The translations under genes were made by a program, and so were the position numbers. The notes beneath the pieces were generated by a model. That model was not told the origin of the DNA. It saw only the letters and a program-made list of their open reading frames with translations, and made no database searches. A stretch of DNA of 64,000 nt from an uncultured Myxococcales bacterium (lineage in GTDB: Bacteria > Myxococcota_A > UBA9042): NCBI GenBank assembly GCA_903929795.1, contig CAIYWC010000097.1:1-64000 (forward strand). Reading direction: 5' to 3'. Shown piece after piece: positions 25,537-35,895 of this stretch. How positions within the stretch are numbered: position 1 is the stretch's first letter; every line of letters starts with the position of its first letter.

Positions 25537-27168
25537 ATGCAAACGGAGGTCGGTCGCTATCGGCTGGTCCGCCATCTGGCAACGGGCGGCATGGGCGAGG
25601 TCTACTTGGCGGAAGCGCCGGGCGCGGCTGGCTTTTCCAAGCGCGTCGTCGTCAAGACGCTGCGGCAGGATCTCGCGTCGGATCAAGAGCTTGTGCGGCA
25701 GTTCATCGCCGAGGGCCAGCTGCTGGAGGCGCTGGATCACCCCAACATCGCGGCGATTCTCGATCTGGGCCAGGACGGCGAGGGCTATTACCTGGCGATG
25801 GAATTCGTCGAGGGCTTTGATCTGCGCGCCGTCCAGCGCGCCCTGCCGATGACGGAAAACGGGCAGTTACTCAGTGAAATCGCGGTGCTGGAGATTATTC
25901 GCGCGGTGGCGCAGGCGCTCGATCACGCGCAGACGCGGCGCGGGCCGAACGGCAAGGCGCTGGGGATTGTGCACCACGACGTGACACCGTCAAACGTGAT
26001 GGTGCGCCGCGATGGCCACGTCAAGCTGGTGGATTTCGGCGTGGCGCGCACGGCGCTGGTGGCGCGGCTGTCGGCCGGTGCGCTGCGCGGCAAGCTGCCC
26101 TACCTGAGCCCGGAGCACGCCCGGCAGGAGCGCGCTGATGGCCGCAGTGACTTGTTTTCACTGGGTTTATGCGCGCTGGAGTGGCTGTCCGGTCAGCGGG
26201 CGTTGGACGTGGGTGAGCCAGAGTCGCTGGCCGAGGCGTATGCGCTGCTGCCCGCCAAGCTCGAGGCGCTCCGGCCGCGCGTGGCGCAGGGCACCTGGGA
26301 GTTGCTCCACGACTTGACGCAGCTGGAACGCACGCAACGGCCCGCGCGGGCGGCGGAGGTCGCAGATCGCGCCAACCGGCTGCTGGCCGAGGCGGGCGAG
26401 CTGTCCCCGGCGCGGCGGCTGGCGGCGGAACTGGCCCCGGCGTTCGATGTGCTGGCGGCCCGTGCGGGCAGTTTCGACCAGACGCTGGCGCAGACGATCG
26501 GCCTGCTGGGCCAGTCGCAAGACGAGTTCACCGGCACGCTGAGCCTGCCGGGCATCGAGGTGGTGCGCCAGTCAGCGGCAAGCGTGCGTTCGGCCGTGGC
26601 GTCGGGCGCGCTGGCTGCGGAGCCCGTCCACCGGACGTCGCGCTGGGCGCTGTTGCTGGGCGTGCTGGTGCTCCTGCTGGCGCTGTGGGTCTGGCAGTCC
26701 CGGCGCGACGATCACGCAGCGTTTGAGCCGCCGCGCACGGCACGGCCGCTCGCCCAGCTGGTTCAGCCGCCGATTGCGCCGGCTCCCGTCCCGGTCGCTG
26801 AGCCCGAGGTGCCGACGCCCACCGCGGTCGCGCTTGCACCGAGCCGTCCGCCGACTCCGGAAGTGGCGGTCGCGGCGGAGCCGGTCGCGCCCGAGAAGCA
26901 CGCGCGCGACGCCAATCCGGAGCCCAAGGGCGCGGCGCAATGGGGGATTGTCGAGTTTCGCGTGCTGCCGGCGTCCATCGTGATCACGGTCGATGGCCGC
27001 AAACGGGCGGCGACGACGGGCGGCGACCGCTACGTGCTTCAGCTCAAGCCGGGAAAACACACGATCGTGGCGCGGGATCCTGAAGGGACCGAGCCCGCGC
27101 AGACCACCGCGGTGGAGCTGGAGCCGGGCGAACATCAGACGCTCAAGGGCTTTAGTTTCCTGCCGTGA
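25537..27168 (+). CDS. Membrane Ser/Thr protein kinase with PEGA-like sensor domain
   Basis: A 543-residue Hanks-type kinase. The glycine loop is LATGGMGEVYLA, the ATP lysine is in VVVKTL, the catalytic loop reads VHHDVTPSNVM, and the metal motif is VDFGVAR. The usual HRD arginine is replaced by histidine (HHD), so it is a non-RD kinase; the catalytic Asp and Asn remain. A single membrane helix (WALLLGVLVLLLALWVW, about 370-387), a Pro/Val linker and a ~75-residue external domain resembling PEGA repeats (IVITVDGRKRAATTGGDRYVLQLKPGKHTIVARD) follow. The FHA/sigma-54 activator gene begins 39 nt downstream and is a natural signalling partner. Confidence 0.93.
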   Translation: MQTEVGRYRLVRHLATGGMGEVYLAEAPGAAGFSKRVVVKTLRQDLASDQELVRQFIAEGQLLEALDHPNIAAILDLGQDGEGYYLAMEFVEGFDLRAVQRALPMTENGQLLSEIAVLEIIRAVAQALDHAQTRRGPNGKALGIVHHDVTPSNVMVRRDGHVKLVDFGVARTALVARLSAGALRGKLPYLSPEHARQERADGRSDLFSLGLCALEWLSGQRALDVGEPESLAEAYALLPAKLEALRPRVAQGTWELLHDLTQLERTQRPARAAEVADRANRLLAEAGELSPARRLAAELAPAFDVLAARAGSFDQTLAQTIGLLGQSQDEFTGTLSLPGIEVVRQSAASVRSAVASGALAAEPVHRTSRWALLLGVLVLLLALWVWQSRRDDHAAFEPPRTARPLAQLVQPPIAPAPVPVAEPEVPTPTAVALAPSRPPTPEVAVAAEPVAPEKHARDANPEPKGAAQWGIVEFRVLPASIVITVDGRKRAATTGGDRYVLQLKPGKHTIVARDPEGTEPAQTTAVELEPGEHQTLKGFSFLP

Positions 27169-27207
27169 GTTGTCGAGCCGCGGTCGAAAGCGCTACGATC
27201 CGCGCCC

Positions 27208-28554
<1,347 letters not shown>

Positions 28555-28656
28555 GCACGCGCGCCCGCGGATGGCGCGTGTCGGTCGCAACTGCCCGCAA
28601 CGCTTGATCAAGCCCGCGACGGCTCTGAAATGCTTCGGTCGGGGCTGTTGCGGCGA

Positions 28657-28673
28657 CTTCACAACTCTTCACA
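28657..28673. promoter_or_regulatory. Tandem CTTCACA heptamers with 10-bp spacing
   Basis: CTTCACA is repeated with a 10-bp period, one helical turn, about 125 nt upstream of a -35-like hexamer. The arrangement suits a dimeric activator or repressor site. The regulator is unknown. Confidence 0.3.
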
Positions 28674-28798
28674 TTGTGCCGTCAGGGCGTCCCGATAGCG
28701 TGCCGTCAACCGCCATTCGGGACTGTGCGGGATCTCGCGGTCTTACGCGGCAGGCCGCGCGACAACTCGCCCGGCATGCGGACAAACACTGGAAAAAA

Positions 28799-28826
28799 TT
28801 GCTTGATCGGCGGCCTGTCGTACATT
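28799..28826 (+). promoter_or_regulatory. Candidate sigma-70-type promoter
   Basis: TTGCTT, 16 bp, TACATT. The -10-like element ends 36 nt before the GTG start of the sigma-region-4-like gene. This was judged by eye only. Confidence 0.35.
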
Positions 28827-28862
28827 GGTTGGGCTGGGGGTAACCCAGACGTGGAGAGTACC

Positions 28863-29120
28863 GTGAGCAAGACGACGACACAGACCAAGACCCGCATCGA
28901 AGTCGATGTGGCGCTGCGCCAGGCCAACCTGACCAGCGAGGAAGAGAAAGTGCTGCGCATGCATTATGGCATCGGCATGGCGGCGCAAGGCGAGATCGAG
29001 GCGCACGCTGCGGTGAACGCGGACGTCCAGGCGCAGATCGCAGCGATCGAGCAAAGGGCCATCGGCCATGTCCGGCGCCAGCAGGCCGTGATCGACCGCC
29101 TGCGCCACATCGACGGCTAG
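28863..29120 (+). CDS. Free-standing sigma-70 region 4-like small protein
   Basis: An 85-residue protein starting at GTG with GGAG eight bases upstream. The core LTSEEEKVLRMHYGIGM matches the start of sigma-70 region 4 (LTxxEExVLRMRFGI). The tail ADVQAQIAAIEQRAIGHVRR lines up with the recognition-helix segment, but with the DNA-contacting Arg/Glu residues replaced by Ala and Gln. Regions 1-3 are absent. Such a protein could contact RNA polymerase beta-flap or compete with a sigma factor; this is inference. Upstream codons of the track ORF have no ribosome binding site. It lies downstream of the FHA activator gene, behind its own candidate promoter. Confidence 0.75.
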   Translation: MSKTTTQTKTRIEVDVALRQANLTSEEEKVLRMHYGIGMAAQGEIEAHAAVNADVQAQIAAIEQRAIGHVRRQQAVIDRLRHIDG

Positions 29121-29340
29121 ATTTCGCGACGGCCTCGTTCGCGGACACGGAGGGCTCGGTGGCCGTAGGAATGGATGCTACAGTGTTCCCGGACGTGTTC
29201 GCGCTTGACGCGAGGGCCGGTTTTGGTCAAACTCATGCCCCCGCTTTGCGCCAAATGGCCGCAAGTGCTGGATTTCTGGGCTCGCTGCTGAACCCATTCT
29301 TTGACCCTGCGAGTCCCGCGCTCGACCTCTGGAGTTTCCC

Positions 29341-29502
29341 ATGGCATCGCCCACACGCTCGACCGATCGCATCCGCAAAGCCAAGCGCGTCAGCGCCGGC
29401 AAAGAGCGCAAGCGTGTCATCGCTCGCGACCAGCGCATTGCCTCCGAGAAGCAGCTGGAAATCGCCCTGGGCGAAAAGTTCTCGCTGCCGACCATCCGCT
29501 GA
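29341..29502 (+). CDS. Small basic protein, 53 residues
   Basis: This ORF is too short for the supplied track. It begins ATG with GGAG six bases upstream (GGAGTTTCCCATG, the same 13 bases as at the aminopeptidase start). The product begins MASPTRSTDRIRKAKRVSAG and ends LGEKFSLPTIR: highly Lys/Arg-rich, with no cysteine and no hydrophobic segment, so it is probably cytoplasmic and nucleic-acid or ribosome associated. No family is recognised. It overlaps the probable start of the lytic transglycosylase gene in another frame. Confidence 0.6.
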   Translation: MASPTRSTDRIRKAKRVSAGKERKRVIARDQRIASEKQLEIALGEKFSLPTIR

Positions 29503-32455
29503 ATTCAGCGCCACGCCAGCGCCGGACGCCTCGGGCGGCGGCGATCGCGGTGGCAGCCGTCGCCTGATCCGCGTCTTTCGCGGTCGTCGCGCGTGGCTTG
29601 CGCTGCTGACCTTTTGCCTGATCCTCGCGTTCGCCGCCGTCACCGCGCTGCACCGCGCGCCGATCAACCCGCCGCCGTCGTCGCCATGGCGCCTCCTGGA
29701 GCGCATCGGGCTGCTGTTTGGCGTCACGCCGGATTTGCCGGCCGATTGGGCCGTGGATCTCGACAAAGTCGGCCAGGGCGACGCGACGCGATTCGCCGTA
29801 ACGGCGCCGCTGGGCGAGATCGCCAACCCGTTTCACGACGCCGACGCCCGCAAAGCCTGGACCGCGTGGCATGAAGGCCGCTTTCAGGACGCGCTGGCGC
29901 CGGCGAGCAAGGCCTGGAACGCGCTGGCCCAAGCGGATCCGCAGCAGGAACGGCCGCTGCTGGCGTTTCTCTACGCCCAGACCCGATTGTATGCCAAGGA
30001 TGCGGCGGGCGCGCTGGCCGCGGCCCGGATCGCGACGCAACAGCCGCTGCTGGGCGCCGATGCGCTGACGTTCCTGGCGGCGCGGGCCGACGAGCAGGGC
30101 TTGTCAATGGTCGTGCTGGCGCTGCTCAAGGGCCGGTCGGAGCCGCAGCAGCAGCTGCTCGTGGCCAAGGCGCTGCGCCGCAACGGCCAGATGACCGCCG
30201 CCGCGCAGGCGCTGGCGCAAGTCCACGCGGCGACGGGGACCGGGCTGTGGCGCAAGCAGCAGCTCGAGGCGATGCGGCTGGCCGGCGCGCGTGGGCAGAT
30301 GGACGACGCGGTGCAGCTGGCGCGGCAGCTGATCGACCAGGCGGGCAAAAGCACGCAAACCGAAGAAGCGGTGGACGCGCTGATCGGCGGCAGCGACGCG
30401 GTGTGGCAGGCGCGGCTCAAGAAGCGGCCGCAGGACGCCCCGGCGGTGCTGGACGCGCTTGTGTGGACGGCGCAGCGCCGGCGCTATGCCCGCGCGACGC
30501 CCGCGCTGGAGGCGATGGGCAAGGACATGTCCCTGCCGCTGCCGATTCGCTGCCACGCGCGCTCGTGGGCGGCGCACACGCATGATCGCAAAGGCGAACT
30601 GGACGCGTCGATCGCGCTGCTGGAAGGCGTCGCGGCGGATTGTGCGACGCCGGAAGTGCGCCAGCTGGCGGTGGATGAGGACACGCTGGCGCCGGGCGAT
30701 CCCGAGTGGCGTATCGGCCGCGCGCGGCTGCTGCAGGGCAAGCTGGAAGGCGCGGCGGACCTGAAGAAGGCGCTGGAGCTCGGCTTGGGCGGCTTGGATG
30801 GCGAGGATGCCCGCACGCTGCTGCACCTGACCACGCTGCCGGATGCGGCGCAAAAGTTGAAGACGCACGGCGCGACGTCGGCGAACGACTACGCGGAGCG
30901 GGACATCGTGGACGTGATGGCGTGGCGCTTTGCCATGGACGCGATGGTCGCTGGCAAGTGGCCGGATGCGCTGAAGATTTTGGACCGGCTTGTCGAAGTG
31001 CGCGACGCGGAGCCAACCGCCACGGCGTTTGCCCCGCGGGCCGCCGACGCTCCGCCGCCGCGCTACGACGATCGCGATTGGGCGCGCGGGCGAGGCGACT
31101 ATTTTGCCGGGCGCGCGCTGCAGGCGCTGGGCAAGGACGACGCCGCGATCGCCCGCTGGCAGCGCGTGGTGCTGCGCCATCCGCTGAGCTACTACGCGAC
31201 GATGGCGCTCGCGCAGCTGCAGGCGTCCGGCGCCAGGATGCCGGAGCTGCCGCAAGACGAGCTGGTGGCCGGTCCGGTGCTGACGGCCAAGCTGCTGGCC
31301 GACGCCAATGTGCAGCGCGCGCGTCTGCTGGGTCAGCTGGGCTGGCACGACGAAGCGGGCGACCTCCTGGACGCTGTGGGCCTCGGGCGCGACGTGGCGG
31401 CGGCAGACAAGTGGGCGGCGGGCGATCCGTCGGGTGCCTGGGCGCGCGCGGCGCTGGACGATGAAGCCGGGCGCTGGACGGCGTCGCACGCCATGGGCCG
31501 CGATGCCCTGCGGCGTTTTGCCACGCGCTATCCGGGCGAGAGCAACAAGCTCGCATGGCAGATCGCCTACCCGCGGGCGTTTCGCACGCTGATCGAGGAC
31601 GCGGCGCAGGAATTTGGCCTGCATCCGTCGGTGGTGTGGGCGATTGGCCGCAGCGAGAGTGGCTTCAATCCGCGCGTCGAATCGCACGCGGCCGCTATCG
31701 GGCTGTTGCAGCTGATTTTGCCGACCGCCCAGGCGATGGCCAAGCCGCTGGGGCTGACGGCGGACGCTGGCACGCTGCGGCAGCCGGCGGTGAACGTCCG
31801 CCTGGGCGCGCGCTACCTGAAGACGTTGCTGGGCCGCTTTGATCGCGAGGCGCAGATGGCGGCGGGCTACAATGCCGGCGGCGGCGCGGTGGGTCGCTGG
31901 CGCAAGACGCGCGGCGATTGGCCGATGGACTTGTTTGTCGAGTCGATCCCGTTTCGCGAGACGCGTGACTACGCCAAGCGCGTGTGCGCTTCGATCGCCG
32001 TCTACCGCAACCTCTACGACGGCGAGACGCTGCACGCGTTTGGCCTGACGCAAAAAGCTGTGCCGACGCAGGATGAACCGCCGACGGAGCCGTCCTCGAC
32101 CGCGGGTACGCAGGTGGCGCGCGCGCCGGCGGTGGCCGTCGTCAGCCATGCCGCGCAGACGCTGGTGGTGGCGGACGCCGCGCCGGTGAAGCCGGCCGTG
32201 ACGGTGATCGCCCATGGACTTTCCGCGCCCCGCGCCGTGCGGGCGCCTCATCCGGTCACAGTCCGCGCCGTGGCCCACGTTCGCGCGCAGCCGCGGCAGC
32301 AAGCCCACACGCACAGCCGGCGCGAGATCGCTGCGGTCAGCCGGCACGTGGCGAAGAAAGCTCCGCGCGAGCGGATGTTGGTGTCGGCGGTGGTCATGCC
32401 GGTTCGGGCGGGTAAGCCGGCGTCGGTCGCGCCGCGCCACCACCGGCACCGCTGA
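29414..32455 (+). CDS. slt: Soluble-lytic-transglycosylase-type murein hydrolase
   Basis: A protein of about 1013 residues that cleaves peptidoglycan glycan strands to anhydromuramyl products. A single N-terminal membrane helix (WLALLTFCLILAFAAVTAL) precedes a long helical TPR-like superhelix. The SLT catalytic domain near residues 805-930 has the catalytic Glu in GRSESGFNP, then GLLQLILPTAQ and GYNAGGGAVGRW. The ~150-residue tail is Ala/Val/His/Arg-rich. The start is uncertain: no ATG fits after the 53-residue gene, so I use an in-frame GTG at 29414 (TTG 29438 is an alternative). The track's start at 29159 would put the small gene wholly inside it. Confidence 0.83.
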   Translation: MSSLATSALPPRSSWKSPWAKSSRCRPSAEFSATPAPDASGGGDRGGSRRLIRVFRGRRAWLALLTFCLILAFAAVTALHRAPINPPPSSPWRLLERIGLLFGVTPDLPADWAVDLDKVGQGDATRFAVTAPLGEIANPFHDADARKAWTAWHEGRFQDALAPASKAWNALAQADPQQERPLLAFLYAQTRLYAKDAAGALAAARIATQQPLLGADALTFLAARADEQGLSMVVLALLKGRSEPQQQLLVAKALRRNGQMTAAAQALAQVHAATGTGLWRKQQLEAMRLAGARGQMDDAVQLARQLIDQAGKSTQTEEAVDALIGGSDAVWQARLKKRPQDAPAVLDALVWTAQRRRYARATPALEAMGKDMSLPLPIRCHARSWAAHTHDRKGELDASIALLEGVAADCATPEVRQLAVDEDTLAPGDPEWRIGRARLLQGKLEGAADLKKALELGLGGLDGEDARTLLHLTTLPDAAQKLKTHGATSANDYAERDIVDVMAWRFAMDAMVAGKWPDALKILDRLVEVRDAEPTATAFAPRAADAPPPRYDDRDWARGRGDYFAGRALQALGKDDAAIARWQRVVLRHPLSYYATMALAQLQASGARMPELPQDELVAGPVLTAKLLADANVQRARLLGQLGWHDEAGDLLDAVGLGRDVAAADKWAAGDPSGAWARAALDDEAGRWTASHAMGRDALRRFATRYPGESNKLAWQIAYPRAFRTLIEDAAQEFGLHPSVVWAIGRSESGFNPRVESHAAAIGLLQLILPTAQAMAKPLGLTADAGTLRQPAVNVRLGARYLKTLLGRFDREAQMAAGYNAGGGAVGRWRKTRGDWPMDLFVESIPFRETRDYAKRVCASIAVYRNLYDGETLHAFGLTQKAVPTQDEPPTEPSSTAGTQVARAPAVAVVSHAAQTLVVADAAPVKPAVTVIAHGLSAPRAVRAPHPVTVRAVAHVRAQPRQQAHTHSRREIAAVSRHVAKKAPRERMLVSAVVMPVRAGKPASVAPRHHRHR

Positions 32456-32510
32456 AGCCACCGCGATGGGCTATCCGGGATTGCCTCGGTGCGAGACCAA
32501 ACGCGCGAAG

Positions 32511-32610
32511 GGCAGACCTGTTGCGTTTCGGATTGGACCGCATGCGTGCTCCTCCGGAGTCACGGCGCAGTAAACGGGCGCTTGATCTCGAACGTCGGCG
32601 AATGTGCTAC
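32511..32610 (+). repeat. Intergenic ~100-nt structured element, copy B
   Basis: This begins GGCAGACCTGTTGCGTTTCGG about 55 nt after the transglycosylase stop, contains CTTGATCTCGAAC as in copy A, and ends near GTGCTAC. Positions 32545-32564 (CGTGCTCCTCCGGAGTCACG) fold into the family hairpin. Compared with copy A, the first inner-stem pair is flipped from A-T to T-A, which is a compensatory change. Confidence 0.7.
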
Positions 32611-32717
32611 CGCGCCGACGGCCAGTTGAATCGACAGCCCGGTTCGCGCGTCCATGCTGCAGCGCGGGAACAGGATCTGCTTGGCCGGTGTTGTTCACGC
32701 CAGGGCTGGAAGGCAAG

Positions 32718-34871
32718 TTGACGAAGCATCCCGATCACAAGCCGCAAGCCTGGCCCAGCGACGTCCGTGCGCGCGTTGCGCCTGTCCTGCGCGTGCTGGC
32801 GCGGGTGCGCATGCGTCGGTGGCTGCAAACGGCGACGGCGCGGCTGCTGGGCTGGCTGACGCTGCTGGCGGCGCTGCTGGCGCCCACCGTGGCGCTCACG
32901 CGGCTTGACGTGGCGGCGTTGCCGATCGCGGCGGGTGTGGTGCTGGTGGCGGTGCTCGCGCTGCTCCACGCGCTGTGGCAGCGGCAGCCGTGGCGGGTGC
33001 TGGCCCGGCAGGTGGATGAACAAACCGGCAGCAAGGACGTGCTGGCGACCGCGCTGTGGCTGGCGGAGACCGGGCGGCACGATGGCTGGGCGCTTGTGCA
33101 GGCGCAGGCGGCGTTGGCGTGGGCGGGCCGGCTGGAGCCGCGGCTGCTGGCGCCGTGGCGGCTGCCGCGCGCGTTGCCGTGGCTGGCCGGTGCGGTGGTG
33201 CTGATGGCGGTGGCGATTCAGGTGCCGCTCGATGGCGCCAAACGGCTGGTTGGCCTGTACCGCACGGATCCGCTTGTCGGCGTGGCGCTGACGCTTCCCG
33301 GTGGGCCGCAGCCGTTCACGTCGGCGGCGGCGCTGCTGGGCGAGGACACGACCCGGCTGCTCGACGCGGATGCCAAGCTGCTCGACGAGATCGCCGACCA
33401 AGTGACGGACTTGCCGACGCGGAAGTGGCTGGAGGGCGTGCGCAGGGTCGTGGGTGGCGTGGCGGATGGCCAGCTGGACAAGCGCCAGGCGCTCGAACAG
33501 CTGGCGGAACTGGATGCCCAAAAGCCGGCCGCGCCGCACAATCCGCTGGATCCACCGGAGCCCAAGGCCGCGCCCGAAGGCGACAAGGCGACCGGTGCGC
33601 CGCAGAGTCCGGAGCAGGCGGAGCAAGCGCAGGAGCAAAAGGATCAGGCGTTGAAGAACGCGGTCGCGCAAGCGGCCAAGACGGCAGCCAAGGCCGCGCC
33701 CAAGGGCGAGGAGCAAAAGCTGCTGGAAGAAGCCGCGGAGAAAAAGGATCTCGGGCTGTTGGCGAAGCTGGCGGAGAAGCTGGCGGCCAAGAACATGAGT
33801 GACAAGGAGCTGGAGCAGTGGATCAAGGTGGCGGAGAAGTTTGCCGGCGCGCTGAAGGACCAGAAAATTCCAGATAAATTCAAAGACTTGGCGGATCGTG
33901 TCGATCGGCTGCAGAAAAAGCGCGCGCAAGAAGGCGGCCTGGGCGCGAGCGATCAGGAGCGGCTGAAGTCGGCACGCAAGGAGCTGGAGCAGCTGCGGCG
34001 GGACAACGGCGACGTGCTGGCGGCGCAGCATCAGGTGCAGCGGCTGGAGCGCGGCGCGAAAGGTGCCGCGGATGAGCTGCGGCGCGCGCAGCAAGACGAC
34101 CGGCTGGGCAAGAAGGACAGCGCCGAGGACAAGAAGCAGGCCCAGGAGGAGCTGCGGCGGCAGATGCGCGCTGCGGCCAACGAGCTGCGGCGGGAAAGCG
34201 AGCGGCAGCAGGCAGGCCAAGCGCAGCGTATCGGCCAGAACCGGATGCGGGAGCTGCGCGAGGCGCTGGATCGGACCGGCAGCAAGCCGGACCTGGCGAA
34301 GCGGCAGTTCGACAAAAAGGCCATGCAAAACGGCGACAAGCCTGAGCGCGGCGAAGGTCCGCAGCGGCTGGGCCAAAAGGGCGGCAAGCCGGACGAGGAT
34401 TCGCCGGAAGCGCGCGACGCCAAGCGCATGGCCGAGGCGCGCGCCAAGGAGGCGGCGCAGGGCCAGCCGGGCGACAAGGGCGGGCAAAAGTCGGGGAAAT
34501 TCAAGCTGGGCCAGGGCAAGGACGGCCAGTTTGACCGGATGGAGCAGATTCGTCAGGGCTACGAGCAGGGCGGCAGCCAGCCCGGCAAGGAAAAAGGCGA
34601 TGCGCGCGAGGATGCGGCCAACAAGCGCGTGGCGGGCGGCAAGCGCGAGCAGCTGAAGGGCCAGGAGGGTGCGGGACCGGATATCAAGAAAGTCTTCAGC
34701 GACGCGGCGCGCAAGGGCTTCTCGCGCCAGGGCTGGCGCGACGTGTACAAGGAATATTCACAGGTTGCGGACGACATGCTGGATCAGGAGCAGATTCCGC
34801 CGGGGCGGCGCAGCGTTGTGCGGCACTATTTTGAGTTGATTCGCCCGCGGACGGGCTGGGGGCCGCGCTGA
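32718..34871 (+). CDS. Membrane protein with long coiled-coil, DUF4175-like
   Basis: About 717 residues. The N-terminus has two or three membrane segments (LLGWLTLLAALLAPTVAL; LPIAAGVVLVAVLALLHALW; LPWLAGAVVLMAVAIQVPL, up to about residue 175). From about 300 onward it is a highly charged Lys/Glu/Gln/Arg coiled coil (EELRRQMRAAANELRRESER and similar), with a final folded segment. This plan resembles DUF4175-type proteins found next to MoxR clusters; the match is by architecture only. The start is uncertain: TTG 32718 has GGAAGG upstream, while ATG 32811 is an alternative. The moxR gene follows after 21 nt. Confidence 0.7.
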   Translation: MTKHPDHKPQAWPSDVRARVAPVLRVLARVRMRRWLQTATARLLGWLTLLAALLAPTVALTRLDVAALPIAAGVVLVAVLALLHALWQRQPWRVLARQVDEQTGSKDVLATALWLAETGRHDGWALVQAQAALAWAGRLEPRLLAPWRLPRALPWLAGAVVLMAVAIQVPLDGAKRLVGLYRTDPLVGVALTLPGGPQPFTSAAALLGEDTTRLLDADAKLLDEIADQVTDLPTRKWLEGVRRVVGGVADGQLDKRQALEQLAELDAQKPAAPHNPLDPPEPKAAPEGDKATGAPQSPEQAEQAQEQKDQALKNAVAQAAKTAAKAAPKGEEQKLLEEAAEKKDLGLLAKLAEKLAAKNMSDKELEQWIKVAEKFAGALKDQKIPDKFKDLADRVDRLQKKRAQEGGLGASDQERLKSARKELEQLRRDNGDVLAAQHQVQRLERGAKGAADELRRAQQDDRLGKKDSAEDKKQAQEELRRQMRAAANELRRESERQQAGQAQRIGQNRMRELREALDRTGSKPDLAKRQFDKKAMQNGDKPERGEGPQRLGQKGGKPDEDSPEARDAKRMAEARAKEAAQGQPGDKGGQKSGKFKLGQGKDGQFDRMEQIRQGYEQGGSQPGKEKGDAREDAANKRVAGGKREQLKGQEGAGPDIKKVFSDAARKGFSRQGWRDVYKEYSQVADDMLDQEQIPPGRRSVVRHYFELIRPRTGWGPR

Positions 34872-34892
34872 CAGCGGCGAGTGGGGATTGGC

Positions 34893-35888
34893 ATGGGACA
34901 GGCGGTGGAACAGCTTGAAATTGAACATCAAATCGCATGGATGGCCGAGAGGCTGGGCGCGCTGAAGGCGGAGCTGCACAAAGTCATGGTCGGCCAGGAC
35001 GAGGTCATCGAAGGCGTGCTGCTGGGTATGCTCGCCGGTGGCCACGTGCTGCTGGAAGGCGTGCCGGGCCTGGGCAAGACGCTGCTGGTGCGGACGTTGG
35101 CGCAGGCGATGGACCTGCACTTTTCGCGCGTGCAGTTCACGCCGGACTTGATGCCGTCGGACATCATCGGCGCGCAGATCCTGGCGGATGACGGCAAGGG
35201 CGGCCGCGCGCTGGTGTTTCAGGAAGGTCCTGTTTTTACGAATATTTTACTCGCCGACGAGATCAACCGCGCGACGCCCAAGACGCAGTCCGCGCTGCTG
35301 GAGGCGATGCAGGAGCGGTCCGTGACCGTGGGGCGGACGACGTACCCGCTGACGCCGCCGTTTTTTGTGCTGGCAACGCAAAACCCCCTGGAAATGGAAG
35401 GGACTTACGTGCTGCCGGAGGCGCAGCTGGACCGTTTCCTGTTCAAAATCGACGTGCCGTTTCCGAGCGACAAGGAGCTGACGGAGATCGCGACGCGCAC
35501 GGTGCGATCGGTGCAGGCGACGGTGCAGCCGGTGTTGTCCGGGCTGGACATCCTGACGATCCAGCATTTCGCGGTGGATTGTCCGATTGCGCCGCATGTC
35601 ATTGAATTTGCTGTAAAATTGGTGGGTGGTTCGCATGGTCGGCTGGCGGCGGCCAAGCAGTACCTGCGCGGGGGTGCGAGCCCGCGCGCGGTGCAGGCGC
35701 TGGTGGCGGGCGCGAAGCTGCGCGCGCTGCTGCAGGGCCGGCTCAACGGGTCGATCGACGACGTGAAGGCGCTGGCCAAGCCGGTCCTGCGCCACCGGCT
35801 GCTGCTGAACTTTGACGCGGAGGCGGACCGCGTGCGACCCGACCAGGTGATTGAGCAGATGATTGCCGAGCTGGATCGCCAGCGTTGA
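34893..35888 (+). CDS. moxR: MoxR-family AAA+ ATPase
   Basis: A 331-residue chaperone-like ATPase. Walker A is GVPGLGKT, Walker B is NILLADEINRATPKTQSALLEAMQE, sensor 1 is FFVLATQNPLEMEGTYVLPEAQLDRF, and a C-terminal lid follows. MoxR proteins work with vWA proteins in the envelope or on metal/cofactor insertion. ATG 34893 has GGGG eight bases upstream and is preferred over the GTG four codons earlier. The DUF58 and vWA genes follow directly. Confidence 0.96.
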   Translation: MGQAVEQLEIEHQIAWMAERLGALKAELHKVMVGQDEVIEGVLLGMLAGGHVLLEGVPGLGKTLLVRTLAQAMDLHFSRVQFTPDLMPSDIIGAQILADDGKGGRALVFQEGPVFTNILLADEINRATPKTQSALLEAMQERSVTVGRTTYPLTPPFFVLATQNPLEMEGTYVLPEAQLDRFLFKIDVPFPSDKELTEIATRTVRSVQATVQPVLSGLDILTIQHFAVDCPIAPHVIEFAVKLVGGSHGRLAAAKQYLRGGASPRAVQALVAGAKLRALLQGRLNGSIDDVKALAKPVLRHRLLLNFDAEADRVRPDQVIEQMIAELDRQR

Positions 35889-35895
35889 GGTCTGC

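Larger units (their letters stand above)
28555..28862. other. 308-nt intergenic region
   Basis: This stretch has no convincing ORF. It holds a tandem heptamer CTTCACA at 28657 and 28667 (exactly 10 bp apart) and, nearer the next gene, a sigma-70-like promoter at 28799-28826. The remainder shows only scattered short dyads. Confidence 0.5.

Noticed and set aside
30104-32461. A 785-residue minus-strand ORF opposite the lytic transglycosylase
   Set aside because: It is Arg/His/Gln-rich shadow sequence without domains; the plus frame carries a full SLT catalytic site.
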